From: Nitrosomonas sp.
Lineage (GTDB): Bacteria > Pseudomonadota > Gammaproteobacteria > Burkholderiales > Nitrosomonadaceae
Length of the DNA: 37,804 nucleotides
Assembly (NCBI GenBank): GCA_021582655.1
Contig: CP091135.1
Location: forward strand, 1,330,590 to 1,368,393
Direction of reading: 5' to 3'
A program made the translations under genes and the position numbers. The notes beneath the pieces were generated by a model, which had not been told where the DNA came from, ran no database searches, and saw only the letters and a program-made list of their open reading frames with translations. Shown here one piece after another: positions 17,159 through 26,327 of this stretch. Numbering within the stretch: position 1 is the first letter of the stretch; every line of letters starts with the position of its first letter.

Positions 17159-17901
17159 TCTAACGCTCCTTTTTTTTGTAACTCGGACACCCATGCGGTG
17201 TGCCCCTCTCGTTCCAGAATAATGACACGTACTCGCTTAAGAATTACCGCTATGGCATACATCCAAGCTGCGAAAACCATAATCATCATTCCAGTCAGCA
17301 TCGTTGCAGCCATCGTTGGTGCCTGATTGACACTCACAGACGCACCTTGATGCAAAGTGTTCCACCATTGCACCGAAAAATAAATAATTGGAATATTGAT
17401 CACACCAACCAATGCCAAAATCGCACCCGCTTTATCTGCTCGCCTAGGATCATCAATTGCCGCTTGCAATGACATGAAGCCGATATACAAAAATAACAAT
17501 ATCAATTCAGACGTCAGGCGCGCATCCCAAACCCACCATGTCCCCCACATCGGCTTTCCCCACAAAGCACCTGTCCATAGTGCAACAAAAGTAAACATGG
17601 CACCCGTTGGTGCAATCGCAGTAGCAAGCATTGAAGACAAGCGCGTGTTAAATGCTAATCCGATACCCGCCCAAAAAGCCATTACCACATACAGAAACAT
17701 AGACATCCATGCAGCAGGAACATGAATAAAAATAATTCGGTAAGCTTCGCCTTGCTGGAAATCGGTCGGTGCGACCCAAAATCCCACGTATAATCCCGCT
17801 ATCACTAAAGTAATCGCAAGTAACACAAAAAACGGAATCATTTTTCCCGCCAATGTATAAAAACTAGCGGGAGATGAATATTTGAACCAATTAATCGCCA
17901 T
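17155..17901 (-). CDS. ccmC: Heme exporter/handling protein CcmC
   Basis: 248 aa, six membrane segments. CcmC presents heme to CcmE through its WWD domain, here WGTWWVWDARLTSEL, flanked by conserved histidines (FIHVPAAWMS and NTLHQGASV). It is first in the ccmC-D-E-F-G-H-I-prx operon. In most System I operons ccmA and ccmB precede it, but here the upstream 288 bp contain only a repeat element. Confidence 0.97.
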   Translation of the reverse strand: MAINWFKYSSPASFYTLAGKMIPFFVLLAITLVIAGLYVGFWVAPTDFQQGEAYRIIFIHVPAAWMSMFLYVVMAFWAGIGLAFNTRLSSMLATAIAPTGAMFTFVALWTGALWGKPMWGTWWVWDARLTSELILLFLYIGFMSLQAAIDDPRRADKAGAILALVGVINIPIIYFSVQWWNTLHQGASVSVNQAPTMAATMLTGMMIMVFAAWMYAIAVILKRVRVIILEREGHTAWVSELQKKGALE

Positions 17902-17963
17902 AAATAATTTTCTTTATTTTAATTTCCACATCGCACGTGGGCTTAACCCGTAATTCTATACTA

Positions 17964-17992
17964 AAAATACCAAATCAAAAATCGCCATTCAA
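17964..17992 (-). promoter_or_regulatory. Candidate sigma-70 promoter for the ccm operon
   Basis: On the minus strand TTGAAT (17987-17992) and TATTTT (17964-17969) are separated by exactly 17 bp, each matching consensus at four positions. They lie 63 nt upstream of ccmC and immediately beside the repeat copy at 18001. The AT-rich leader makes chance matches common. Confidence 0.35.
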
Positions 17993-18000
17993 TTTTGTTA

Positions 18001-18132
18001 AGGAAACACTGATCAATCTGGTGAGCGAGATGAAGCGCGAGGCATACGGAACACAACAACCGAGTATCAACAAGATAAATTGAGGAAGTAAATCACCCTC
18101 GCAACCGAACGATTCGCTCGTGCAGCCAATTA
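18001..18132. repeat. Interspersed repeat, copy 2
   Basis: Starts AGGAAACACTGATCAAT and shares blocks with copy 1 (ACACAACAACCGAG, then TATCAA-AAGATAAA) and with copy 3 (TACGGAACACA; GGAAG-N-GA-TTACCC-like; CTCGTGCA near the right end). It lies between ccmC and the diheme cytochrome gene. The right terminal inverted repeat seen in copy 3 is not evident here. Confidence 0.75.
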
Positions 18133-18189
18133 GGGGGTACTCCATAACAATTTTTGTTGCGATAGCATCAAAAATCTTTCCAGGGCGTG

Positions 18190-20256
18190 TCAAAGAGACT
18201 TTAAATACTCCAGCAAATCTAATCGCTGCGCTTTGGTAAGTGCCGGCAAATAACTTCCGTCCGGCATCGGCGTTCGTCCCGATGCATATTCATGCCCTCC
18301 ATTGGTATTTCCCCAGATGGTAGTCCGGAACCAAAATCCATCATAACCTGCCGTTTTAAAACCCACTTTGATCGGATCAAAATCACGCGAACCGACCATA
18401 AATTCATCCGGTCGATATTCACCCTCTTCTGGGTCACCTGGTCCTTTTTTAGGCAATAGCAAATCGTACAGCGTGGGGACCGAACCATTATGCAAATACG
18501 GCGCTGTCGCCCATACACCGTTCAATGGGCGGGCTTTATAAGCCATAATCGAAGCGAATGGATTCACAGTGGTATCCGGTATGTAATCACCAGCTTTAAT
18601 GGAAGGCCGCACTTGGTTATCGAAATAGGTATAAGAAAAATCCAGCGAGCGCTCGATCCACCGCCTGAGTAGCCATTTATCACTGTCCGGCGTGGTAACC
18701 ACATTGCGAGTCGCGGCAGTCAGCAATGTAACCGCAGGGGCTTGATGTTGCAACAAAATATTTCCAGAACCGGTATCGACATACTGATTGCGTAAAATAC
18801 CGCTGTAACCTGTATACGATGCGCTGTTTACCGCCATCTTCGAGTCTGTTTCAACTCGCTCAACCGCAATCATTGTCGCAACAATGCGGCGATCAGGGTC
18901 GGCTCGACTGATTTGGCCATGGCACTCAGCACAATACTGTCCAAACAATTCCCGGCCACGCATCACCCGCGTTTTGTTCAATTCAGGAAGAATATGCTCC
19001 GGCCAAAGCGGGGAAGTCAATCGGCGCAAATGATTTTCAACCCGTCGCAAATTCCGTATGTCGATAGACGACTTAAAGTCGATATACCTGGCTCCAAAAC
19101 CCTGTCCACCTAATACGGAAGCGAGTGTAAAACCTTCCTTTCCTTGCCAATCCAACGTTGCGAACACACCGATAACCTGCCCCGCATTACGTGCCATCGG
19201 TCCCAACCCGCTATTACCCACTCGCCCGTTCCATTGCACATAATCATGCTGCGGAACATCCCACAAAAATGGATAACTGACCGGCGCATCCGCCGGGTTA
19301 TAGATTCTGTTACGTAATTGAATGAGTTGCTTTTCGGTTAAGAACGATTGAATACGCTCGATCAAATGATCCCGATCATGACCACCGAGTACCGGACCAA
19401 CACCGGTGATCACGTCAATCAGTTCATCAGGCGCCAACAATTCGGACAGTAATTCCTGTAATTGCCACGCACTCATAATATGCTCAAGCACGCGATTATA
19501 AATTCGTCCGAATGCATCCAGCCGCGCGTAGCCATAGCGCGTCAACGGCCGCCGCGTATCCCGGGGTGTGTTGATTATCGTGTAGGTTTTGATTCTTTGT
19601 GCGTATTTTCTCAGATCATCCAGCACATCATTTGCATGTTGATAGGATCCGTATCCCAGGACAGCATCGACAAAGCGCTTGCGCTTATCCGTATGCTCCA
19701 ACGTTGCATGCAATGCTGCGGCCAGATCGATCATGAAAGTTTCCATATCGGCGAGCGCCGGACCGCCATCGATACGAATCCCTATACCTTGATAATTGAT
19801 CTGAGTAGTATGACAAGCGGCACAAGTGAATCCCATATACGCGATGCCTTGGTATTCATCCCGTACCATACCGACGGGTAATCCGTCCGGATTACTGACG
19901 GTAGCTCGCTGCGGCAAGTACCCATACCGATCCATGTTTTGTCGGCTCCGGAACAGTTCGGACGAATTTGCTTGTTCCAGATATAGAAAAAAACTGTAAG
20001 GCAGCAAATTCGACCCTTGAGCAACCGAATAAAACCACAGACTATCGGCCGCCGACCAACCTTGTTCAAGGTAGATCGTTTTCAAAAACTGACTGCCGAA
20101 TTTATCGATGCCCTGTGCAATCGCACCACGTTCGGGATCCGTATCGCGAAATTCGTACCATCTTTGTGAAATACCTATAGCTATCCAGACAATCAATCCA
20201 ATACCAAAAACAAGTAGTATGCGCTTGATCCAGACCAGCCAATGATTGCTCAGCAT
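18190..20256 (-). CDS. Membrane-anchored diheme c-type cytochrome (RoxA/MauG-like)
   Basis: 688 aa. An uncleaved N-terminal helix (about residues 10-28) anchors a large periplasmic domain with two heme sites, CAACH (Cys145/148, His149) and CAECH (Cys442/445, His446). The wide spacing, the SVAQGSNLLPYSFF segment, and the C-terminal GVWATAPYLHNGSVPTLYDL stretch resemble the diheme peroxidase-like superfamily that includes rubber oxygenases RoxA/RoxB and MauG. Whether it acts as a peroxidase, an oxygenase or an electron carrier cannot be told from sequence. It lies next to the c-type cytochrome maturation operon and is preceded by a 39-residue membrane ORF 27 nt upstream. Confidence 0.85.
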   Translation of the reverse strand: MLSNHWLVWIKRILLVFGIGLIVWIAIGISQRWYEFRDTDPERGAIAQGIDKFGSQFLKTIYLEQGWSAADSLWFYSVAQGSNLLPYSFFLYLEQANSSELFRSRQNMDRYGYLPQRATVSNPDGLPVGMVRDEYQGIAYMGFTCAACHTTQINYQGIGIRIDGGPALADMETFMIDLAAALHATLEHTDKRKRFVDAVLGYGSYQHANDVLDDLRKYAQRIKTYTIINTPRDTRRPLTRYGYARLDAFGRIYNRVLEHIMSAWQLQELLSELLAPDELIDVITGVGPVLGGHDRDHLIERIQSFLTEKQLIQLRNRIYNPADAPVSYPFLWDVPQHDYVQWNGRVGNSGLGPMARNAGQVIGVFATLDWQGKEGFTLASVLGGQGFGARYIDFKSSIDIRNLRRVENHLRRLTSPLWPEHILPELNKTRVMRGRELFGQYCAECHGQISRADPDRRIVATMIAVERVETDSKMAVNSASYTGYSGILRNQYVDTGSGNILLQHQAPAVTLLTAATRNVVTTPDSDKWLLRRWIERSLDFSYTYFDNQVRPSIKAGDYIPDTTVNPFASIMAYKARPLNGVWATAPYLHNGSVPTLYDLLLPKKGPGDPEEGEYRPDEFMVGSRDFDPIKVGFKTAGYDGFWFRTTIWGNTNGGHEYASGRTPMPDGSYLPALTKAQRLDLLEYLKSL

Positions 20257-20283
20257 TCCAATGTATCCGCTTTCAGCTGTCGT

Positions 20284-20403
20284 TCAGCGATCGTTCAGGA
20301 ATCTTCTGGCTAAATGCCGCGCTACCCGCTTGTTGATTACCGTTATGATGAATATCACACTGCTAAAAACAACAATAACAATCTGATTATCCCCGTTATT
20401 CAT
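20284..20403 (-). CDS. Putative 39-residue single-pass membrane protein
   Basis: ATG at 20403, TGA at 20284-20286. The translation has a short polar N-terminus (MNNGDNQ), one hydrophobic helix (IVIVVFSSVIFIITVI) and a strongly basic tail (NKRVARHLARRFLNDR). This layout predicts an N-out/C-in inner-membrane microprotein. AGAGG lies 9 nt before the ATG. It ends 27 nt before the diheme cytochrome gene on the same strand, so the two are probably co-transcribed. I do not recognise the family. It may be a small subunit or assembly factor of the cytochrome, but it is short enough to be a chance ORF. Confidence 0.5.
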   Translation of the reverse strand: MNNGDNQIVIVVFSSVIFIITVINKRVARHLARRFLNDR

Positions 20404-20497
20404 ATTAATCAACCTCTAATTTCGGATATGATGAATACTCCATTTTAAAAGAAGAGCTTGTGAAAGGCATCATCGCTAAATAAAATCAAAGGACTTT

Positions 20498-21919
20498 ATG
20501 CAGATTTCACCATCGAAACATTTACTGCCAAGCCTCTCCCTGGCATTCGCAATGCAAATTGCCAGTGCGCAACCGATGACTCCGCTACCGCTGGGTGCGG
20601 ATTCGTTAAAACAACCCGAATCATCTTCTTCGCCGGCTGCCCGGGAATTAGCACCATCCATGGCACCGTTTAAAAGCGAATTACCCAAACAGCAAGTACC
20701 GCTACCCGTCGGAGAACCGCAAGGGCCGGTTGTTCTATACACCATTGATGAAATACAGCGATTAGGATTGCAAGCCAATGGTTTAGTGCTGGCCGCACGT
20801 TCCCAGGTAGGTATGGCCAAAGGCGGCGTAATCGCCGCCGCCGCGTACATCAACCCTGAAGTCATGTTTATGATGGGACCGATGGACAGGCGCTTACCGG
20901 TTGAATTGACAGGGCCGTCAAACGAACAACGTTCGGTCACGGTTATTCAACCGATTGAAAATCCATTCATGCGCAGTGCCCGCATCGCCGCCTCAGAAGC
21001 CATCGTCGATGCCAATCGGGCAACCCTGGATCAAGTCAGTACCGATCTTTCAGCCCAGCTACGCATGCGCGCTTATGAGCTATTGCTGCGACAAGAACAG
21101 GCTGCTCTGGAGCAAAGTATTTATGATTTACTCAACACTGTGCGACAACGTATTGCCGCCAATGTGGAGCGCGGGGAAGCAGCCCGTTTTGAACTCATTC
21201 GCGCGGATACCGAATTACAGAGCGCCGCCAATCGCAAGGAAGCGGCGCGATTGAATGCGGAACGCACCAAGGTATTTTTGATGCAGCTGACGGCAGGCGC
21301 CTTACCGGCAAATTTTCAAGTCAAAGGCTCATTAAAAGACACAATTGATCTGCCCCCGCTGAGTGAGCTACGCCAACAAGTGCCCAAGGTCAACCCGGAT
21401 GTCGTCCGGCTGGAAGCCGAGCAAGAGCGCGCAAACAAGCGAATCAGCCAGGAGCGTGCATCCATCTTGCCGTCGGTGAACGTGATGTACACCAATTACC
21501 AAGACCAGCAATTTACCTCCAATACCGCGGGCCTCAGTGTCCGAATCCCAATCTGGTACCGTCGTCGCGGTGAAATCGACACCGCCATTCATGATTCCGC
21601 ACGAATTCGCGAATCGCTCGAATACCGGCGTTACGAAATCGGCCAATTGTTCGAAGCCGCCTGGCAAGCTTATCAAATCGCCCTTCAACGCGTTTCGATG
21701 TTTGAAGGCGGGTTGATCAAAGAAGCGGAAAACGCCGTACGGGTCGCAGAAGCCGCTTATAAATTCGGCGAACGAAATTTGATCGAATTCCTGGATTCGC
21801 AACGGATACTCAGAGGGATTCTGTTCGATGCCCTGCAAGCTCGCTTCGATCTCCACACAGCTGCAGCCGAAATTGACCGCTTACGCGCACATTATCCCAA
21901 GGAGTTAGTTCCAGAATGA
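20498..21919 (+). CDS. Outer-membrane efflux protein, TolC/CzcC family
   Basis: 473 aa. A Sec signal peptide (to about residue 25, ASA/QPM) precedes a proline-rich stretch and the two OEP repeats of a TolC-like channel. The long helices carry the usual Glu/Arg/Ala-rich pattern (QRIAANVERGEAARFELIRA and AEAAYKFGERNLIEFLDSQR). It forms the outer-membrane duct of a tripartite metal-type RND pump. No lipobox is present. The ATG has AAAGGAC 5 nt upstream. Its stop overlaps the adaptor start by 4 bp (ATGA). Confidence 0.93.
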   Translation: MQISPSKHLLPSLSLAFAMQIASAQPMTPLPLGADSLKQPESSSSPAARELAPSMAPFKSELPKQQVPLPVGEPQGPVVLYTIDEIQRLGLQANGLVLAARSQVGMAKGGVIAAAAYINPEVMFMMGPMDRRLPVELTGPSNEQRSVTVIQPIENPFMRSARIAASEAIVDANRATLDQVSTDLSAQLRMRAYELLLRQEQAALEQSIYDLLNTVRQRIAANVERGEAARFELIRADTELQSAANRKEAARLNAERTKVFLMQLTAGALPANFQVKGSLKDTIDLPPLSELRQQVPKVNPDVVRLEAEQERANKRISQERASILPSVNVMYTNYQDQQFTSNTAGLSVRIPIWYRRRGEIDTAIHDSARIRESLEYRRYEIGQLFEAAWQAYQIALQRVSMFEGGLIKEAENAVRVAEAAYKFGERNLIEFLDSQRILRGILFDALQARFDLHTAAAEIDRLRAHYPKELVPE

Positions 21920-23070
21920 ATGCCAAATTATTACTGACGATTATTGCTGCTTCATTGCTGTTCGCGTGCGGTAATGGCGGATCGAACGAAGAAAAAGAAA
22001 AGCAAGCACAAAAACCGGATGCAGAGCGCGATTTCAACAACATAACCGCACGGCCGGAAGTATTGCACCGATTGGAGTTGGGTTACCCGTTTCTGGTTGA
22101 TTTAGCCGACAAGATTCAGGTCCCGAGCCGAGTTCAAGTCGATGAAGAAAGAACGGCGCAAATCGGCTCATATGTCACCGGAAGAGTCATCGACATGTTT
22201 GTCATTCTAGGGGATTACGTCAAACCGGGACAACCGCTGGCGCGCATTACCAGCCCTGACTTAACGAATTCACAGTTGGCATATTTACGGGCGTTATCGC
22301 GTGTCGTCGTTACATCCAAAGCGTTGGAGCGCGCTCAACATCTGTTAGCTGCCGATGCCATACCGGTAGCCGAAGTCGAACGGCGACGATCCGAAACGGA
22401 AATTGCACAAGCAGAGCTCAGTGCGGCAACCGATCAACTCCGCTTGTTCGGAATGGATGACGCTGAACTTAAGATACTTAAAAAACAAGGAAAGATTCTA
22501 CCGTGGCTGGATATCAAGGCAACCCGCGAAGGCTATGTAATTGCACGTAATGTACTCATTGGTCAAGTGGTGCAACCCTCCGATCCCTTGTTTCAAGTAG
22601 CCGATCTGTCTCACGTCTGGGTGGTAGGTGATGTGCCTGAACAAATCGCCCGCGATGTCGAACTGGATCAACATGTAGAAATTCTGGTGCCAGCATTAAA
22701 CCAACAGCTGGACGGCATCATCATCTTCGTATCGGACACGGTCAATCGTTTAACCCGTACTGTTATGACGCGCGTTATGGTGGAAAATCCGGAGCGCAAA
22801 CTGAAACCGGACATGCTCGCCAATATGCATATCACCGACACACAGCATAAAGTGCTGGTGGTTCCCGAATCGGCAATCGTACGTGAATTGAATCAGGATT
22901 ATGTCTTTGTCGCACGCACCGATACTCAATTTCAGCGCGTGCCCGTTGAGCTGGCGAAAGAAGTGGCTAACTTACGTCCAATTTTGAATGGATTGACCGT
23001 CGACCAGAGAATCGTCACCTCAGGCGCTTTTCATTTGGACAGCGAGCGCAAGCTTGCCGAGCTGGAGTAA
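21916..23070 (+). CDS. RND efflux periplasmic adaptor, CzcB/CusB type
   Basis: 384 aa membrane-fusion protein. The lipoprotein signal MNAKLLLTIIAASLLFAC places a lipid-modified cysteine at residue 18. The barrel-sandwich/lipoyl region (GSYVTGRVIDMFVILGDYVK then GQPLARITSPDL), a helical hairpin (about 110-170) and the beta-barrel (LFQVADLSHVWVVGDVPEQI) follow in the usual order. It links the inner-membrane pump to the TolC-like channel. No His/Met-rich metal-binding extension is seen, so the substrate is not revealed here. Confidence 0.93.
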   Translation: MNAKLLLTIIAASLLFACGNGGSNEEKEKQAQKPDAERDFNNITARPEVLHRLELGYPFLVDLADKIQVPSRVQVDEERTAQIGSYVTGRVIDMFVILGDYVKPGQPLARITSPDLTNSQLAYLRALSRVVVTSKALERAQHLLAADAIPVAEVERRRSETEIAQAELSAATDQLRLFGMDDAELKILKKQGKILPWLDIKATREGYVIARNVLIGQVVQPSDPLFQVADLSHVWVVGDVPEQIARDVELDQHVEILVPALNQQLDGIIIFVSDTVNRLTRTVMTRVMVENPERKLKPDMLANMHITDTQHKVLVVPESAIVRELNQDYVFVARTDTQFQRVPVELAKEVANLRPILNGLTVDQRIVTSGAFHLDSERKLAELE

Positions 23071-23073
23071 GCC

Positions 23074-26000
23074 ATGATGGCCGCAATTGTTCGCGCGATG
23101 CTGAGACAACGCCTGTTGGTATTGATTATTGGATTGGCCTTGTGTGCCGCCGGGGTAGGCGCAATCAAGACATTAACGGTTGATGCTTTTCCCGATGTCA
23201 CCAACATCCAAGTGCAAGTCGCTACGGTAGCGATCGGACGCAGCCCGGAAGAAATGGAGCGTCTGGTCACAGTACCGGTCGAAATCGCCATGACCGGTCT
23301 GCCCGGATTGGTCGAAATGCGTTCGTTGAATCGGAGTGGATTATCTCTTATAACGCTCGTATTTACTGATGAAACGGATGTGTTTTTTGCACGCCAACTG
23401 GTTATGGAGCGTATCATCGATGTCACTCCACGCTTGATTCCCGGTATTACCCCGGTGCTCGGTCCGGTCTCAACCGGTTTGGGTGAGGTGTATCAGTACA
23501 CCATCGAGCATCCGGATGACGGCAAGCGTGAGCTAACCGTTGAAGAATTGATGGAACGTCGCACCATTCAGGATTGGGTGGTACGACCAATCCTGCGCTC
23601 GATTCGCGGTGTGGCGGAAATCAATTCGATCGGCGGGCATGTCAAGGAATATCAAGTTTACGTCGACCCGAACAAATTACGGCATTACGATTTAACATTG
23701 GCCGAAGTCGATTTTGCATTGGCCAGCAATAATGCCAATGCGAGCGGCAATATTTTGGCATTGCAATATGAACAATATCTTATCCGTGGTGTCGGTCTGA
23801 TTGCTTCGCTGGATGACATTCGCAATATCGTACTCAGAGAAATGGACGGTGTGCCGGTTTACGTACGCGACGTGGCGCATGTCACCTTCGGTGGCGAAGT
23901 ACGTCAAGGCGCCAGTATTAAAAACGGCGATACCGAAGCCGTGGCCGGTATTGTGATGATGTTGCGAGGTGGCAACGCTAAAGAAATTGTCGGAAGAATC
24001 AAGGAAAGAGTCAAAGAAATCAATGAACGCGGCTTACTACCGGATGGTCTGCAAATTGTACCGTTCTACGATCGTACCGACCTGGTGGATGGCGCATTAG
24101 GAACGGTACAAAGCACGCTGGCCGAATCTTTGATTTTAGTGATTGTGGTGCTGTCGATTTTTCTGGGTACCATACGTACCAGTATCGTGGTGTGTTTTAC
24201 GTTGATTATCACACCGCTGGTTACCTTTCTGGTGATGAATCATTACGGTATGCCGGCCAATTTAATGTCGCTCGGCGGATTGACAATCGCCTTGGGCATG
24301 ATGGTCGATCCAACGGTAGTGGTGGTTGAAAATATTTATCAACGCTTGGGTGAAGCAAAAGATACCGGAAAATCAAAATTCAATGTCATCGTGGATGCAG
24401 TTGCCGAAGTCGGTACCCCGGTGATTTTCGGCCTTATCGTAACCGTGCTGGTCTTTCTACCGCTCATGACGCTGGAAGGTATGGAGGGTAAAACCTTCAG
24501 TCCGCTCGCGGTAACGATTTCAATTTCACTGTTTATCGCGTTGCTGGTATCGCTGTTATTATCACCGGTGCTTGCCGACTATCTGATTAAAGGCGGCAGC
24601 GAACAAGATACCAAAATCGTCTCCGTCATGAAAAATACTTATCTGTATGTTTTCGATCTGGCTCATCGAAATCAGAAAAAAACCATGATTATCGCGATTA
24701 GCTCATTGACAGTTGCAATTGCACTCTTCCCATTACTCGGCAAATCATTCATTCCGATCATGAAGGAAGGCGCAATCACGCCGGTGATTATCCGCGCGCC
24801 ATCAATTTCACTGGATGAAGCAATCAAGATTGAAACAGAAGCAATGAAATTGATTGCAGCAGTTCCCGGGGTTAAATCGGTAGTCTCAAAATTGGGTCGC
24901 GGCGAAACACCGGCCGACCCCGCAGCGCAGAATGAATCCGATCCGATCGCCGATTTGGATTTGGATGGCTCGGGACGTACCCAGGAGGTGATCGAAGAGG
25001 ATATCCGCAAAGCGCTGAGCGTACTCCCTGGCGTCAACATTGTTTTATCACAACCGATCGCACAGCGGGTCGATGAAATGGTAACCGGGGTACGTTCACA
25101 AGTCGCAGTAAAAATTTTTGGCGATGATTTGGAAGAATTGCGTAAGCTGTCCGAGCAGGTTGCACGTATCGTCAAATCAACACCGGGCGCACGCGACATT
25201 CGGATTGAGCGCTTATCGGGTCAACAGGAATTGACCATCAATATCGATCGCCGCGCCATCGCCAGACACGGCCTCAATGTATCCGACATCAACGAATTGG
25301 TTGCAACCGCCGTAGGCGGCAAAGCGGTTACCCAAGTTTTCGAGGGTGAACGACGTTTCACACTGCTATTGCGATTCCCTGAAGAATTCCGCCATGATGT
25401 AGAGGCAATCAAAGAGCTATTATTGAGACCGGCGATCAGGATACAAAAAAATGGCGCCCCCGGATCCGGGGGGATGCTGATCCCGCTAAGTGCGGTAGCC
25501 GAGATTAAAGTGGTCGATGGACCGGCAATCATTTCACGCGAATTCGCCAGACGCCGTGTCGTCGTCGGCGCTAACGTGCACGGCCGCGACCTTGGTGGTT
25601 TTGTCGCCGAATTGCAGCAACGTACCGCGCAGGAAATCAAATTGCCACCGGGATACTATTTCTCTTGGGGCGGACAATTCGAAAACATGGAACGAGCCAT
25701 GGCGAAATTGTCCATAATTGTGCCGATTACACTTGCCGCGATCTTCTTCATGTTGTTTATGTTGTTCAGTTCGGTCAAGATGGCGATTCTCATTTACCTG
25801 GTGCTACCGTTCGCATCGGTCGGCGGTGTAGTGGGTCTTTTCCTTACCGGGCAATATTTATCGGTGCCTGCGTCGGTCGGTTTCATTGCAGTATGGGGAA
25901 CCTCCATTCTGAACGGCGTGGTGTTGATTTCATTCCTGCGTGAATTGCGCGGGAAAGGCCTAAGTGTACAAGAAGCGGCGCGGAAAGCCTGTTCGCAACG

Positions 26001-26268
26001 TTTCCGCCCGGTCATGATGACAGCGGCAACCACCGTCTTGGGTTTGGCGCCTTTCCTCATTGCCAGCGGACTTGGATCCGAAATTCAGAAACCGCTTGCT
26101 GTGGTTGTTATTTTCGGACTGACAACCGCAACGATGATGACAATGATCGTGATGCCGATGATTTATCGCTGGTTCGACGACATGCCGGATAAAAATGAAT
26201 CAGAACAACATTCATTAGTGCTATCGTCCTCATCCGAAATTTTACCGGCCTCTACCAAGGAAACTTGA
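23074..26268 (+). CDS. Heavy-metal-efflux-type RND transporter, CzcA family
   Basis: 1064 aa, full-length inner-membrane pump with twelve expected membrane helices and two large periplasmic loops. The N-terminus with DAFPDVTNIQVQV is diagnostic of the HME branch. The fourth-helix signature, which carries the proton-relay residues and correlates with metal specificity, reads GMMVDPTVVVVEN (Asp412, Glu419), unlike the DGA form of CzcA or the DAA form of CusA as I recall them. Substrate assignment is therefore open. It starts 3 nt after the adaptor stop and ends the three-gene operon just before a strong terminator. Confidence 0.93.
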   Translation: MMAAIVRAMLRQRLLVLIIGLALCAAGVGAIKTLTVDAFPDVTNIQVQVATVAIGRSPEEMERLVTVPVEIAMTGLPGLVEMRSLNRSGLSLITLVFTDETDVFFARQLVMERIIDVTPRLIPGITPVLGPVSTGLGEVYQYTIEHPDDGKRELTVEELMERRTIQDWVVRPILRSIRGVAEINSIGGHVKEYQVYVDPNKLRHYDLTLAEVDFALASNNANASGNILALQYEQYLIRGVGLIASLDDIRNIVLREMDGVPVYVRDVAHVTFGGEVRQGASIKNGDTEAVAGIVMMLRGGNAKEIVGRIKERVKEINERGLLPDGLQIVPFYDRTDLVDGALGTVQSTLAESLILVIVVLSIFLGTIRTSIVVCFTLIITPLVTFLVMNHYGMPANLMSLGGLTIALGMMVDPTVVVVENIYQRLGEAKDTGKSKFNVIVDAVAEVGTPVIFGLIVTVLVFLPLMTLEGMEGKTFSPLAVTISISLFIALLVSLLLSPVLADYLIKGGSEQDTKIVSVMKNTYLYVFDLAHRNQKKTMIIAISSLTVAIALFPLLGKSFIPIMKEGAITPVIIRAPSISLDEAIKIETEAMKLIAAVPGVKSVVSKLGRGETPADPAAQNESDPIADLDLDGSGRTQEVIEEDIRKALSVLPGVNIVLSQPIAQRVDEMVTGVRSQVAVKIFGDDLEELRKLSEQVARIVKSTPGARDIRIERLSGQQELTINIDRRAIARHGLNVSDINELVATAVGGKAVTQVFEGERRFTLLLRFPEEFRHDVEAIKELLLRPAIRIQKNGAPGSGGMLIPLSAVAEIKVVDGPAIISREFARRRVVVGANVHGRDLGGFVAELQQRTAQEIKLPPGYYFSWGGQFENMERAMAKLSIIVPITLAAIFFMLFMLFSSVKMAILIYLVLPFASVGGVVGLFLTGQYLSVPASVGFIAVWGTSILNGVVLISFLRELRGKGLSVQEAARKACSQRFRPVMMTAATTVLGLAPFLIASGLGSEIQKPLAVVVIFGLTTATMMTMIVMPMIYRWFDDMPDKNESEQHSLVLSSSSEILPASTKET

Positions 26269-26281
26269 GCAAATTAGCCTC

Positions 26282-26316
26282 AACGGCGTGGCTTATCGTC
26301 GCCACGCCGTTTTCTT
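26282..26316. terminator. Intrinsic terminator between RND operon and zapE
   Basis: A perfect 11-bp stem (AACGGCGTGGC / GCCACGCCGTT) with an 8-nt loop, followed on the plus strand by TTCTTC. It lies 13 nt after the RND pump stop and also between convergent genes, so it may stop the minus-strand transcript as well. Confidence 0.88.
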
Positions 26317-26327
26317 CAACACCAGCG

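Noticed and set aside
17975-18193. 72-codon minus-strand ORF upstream of ccmC
   Set aside because: It is the translation of repeat copy 2. Its LGCCV segment recurs in the ORF over copy 1 because the DNA repeat is shared, not because of protein conservation.
20446-20497. Possible -35/-10 pair (TTGTGA, 17 bp, TAAAAT) before the RND operon
   Set aside because: The predicted transcript would begin inside the ribosome-binding site of the first gene, so it is unlikely to be the working promoter.
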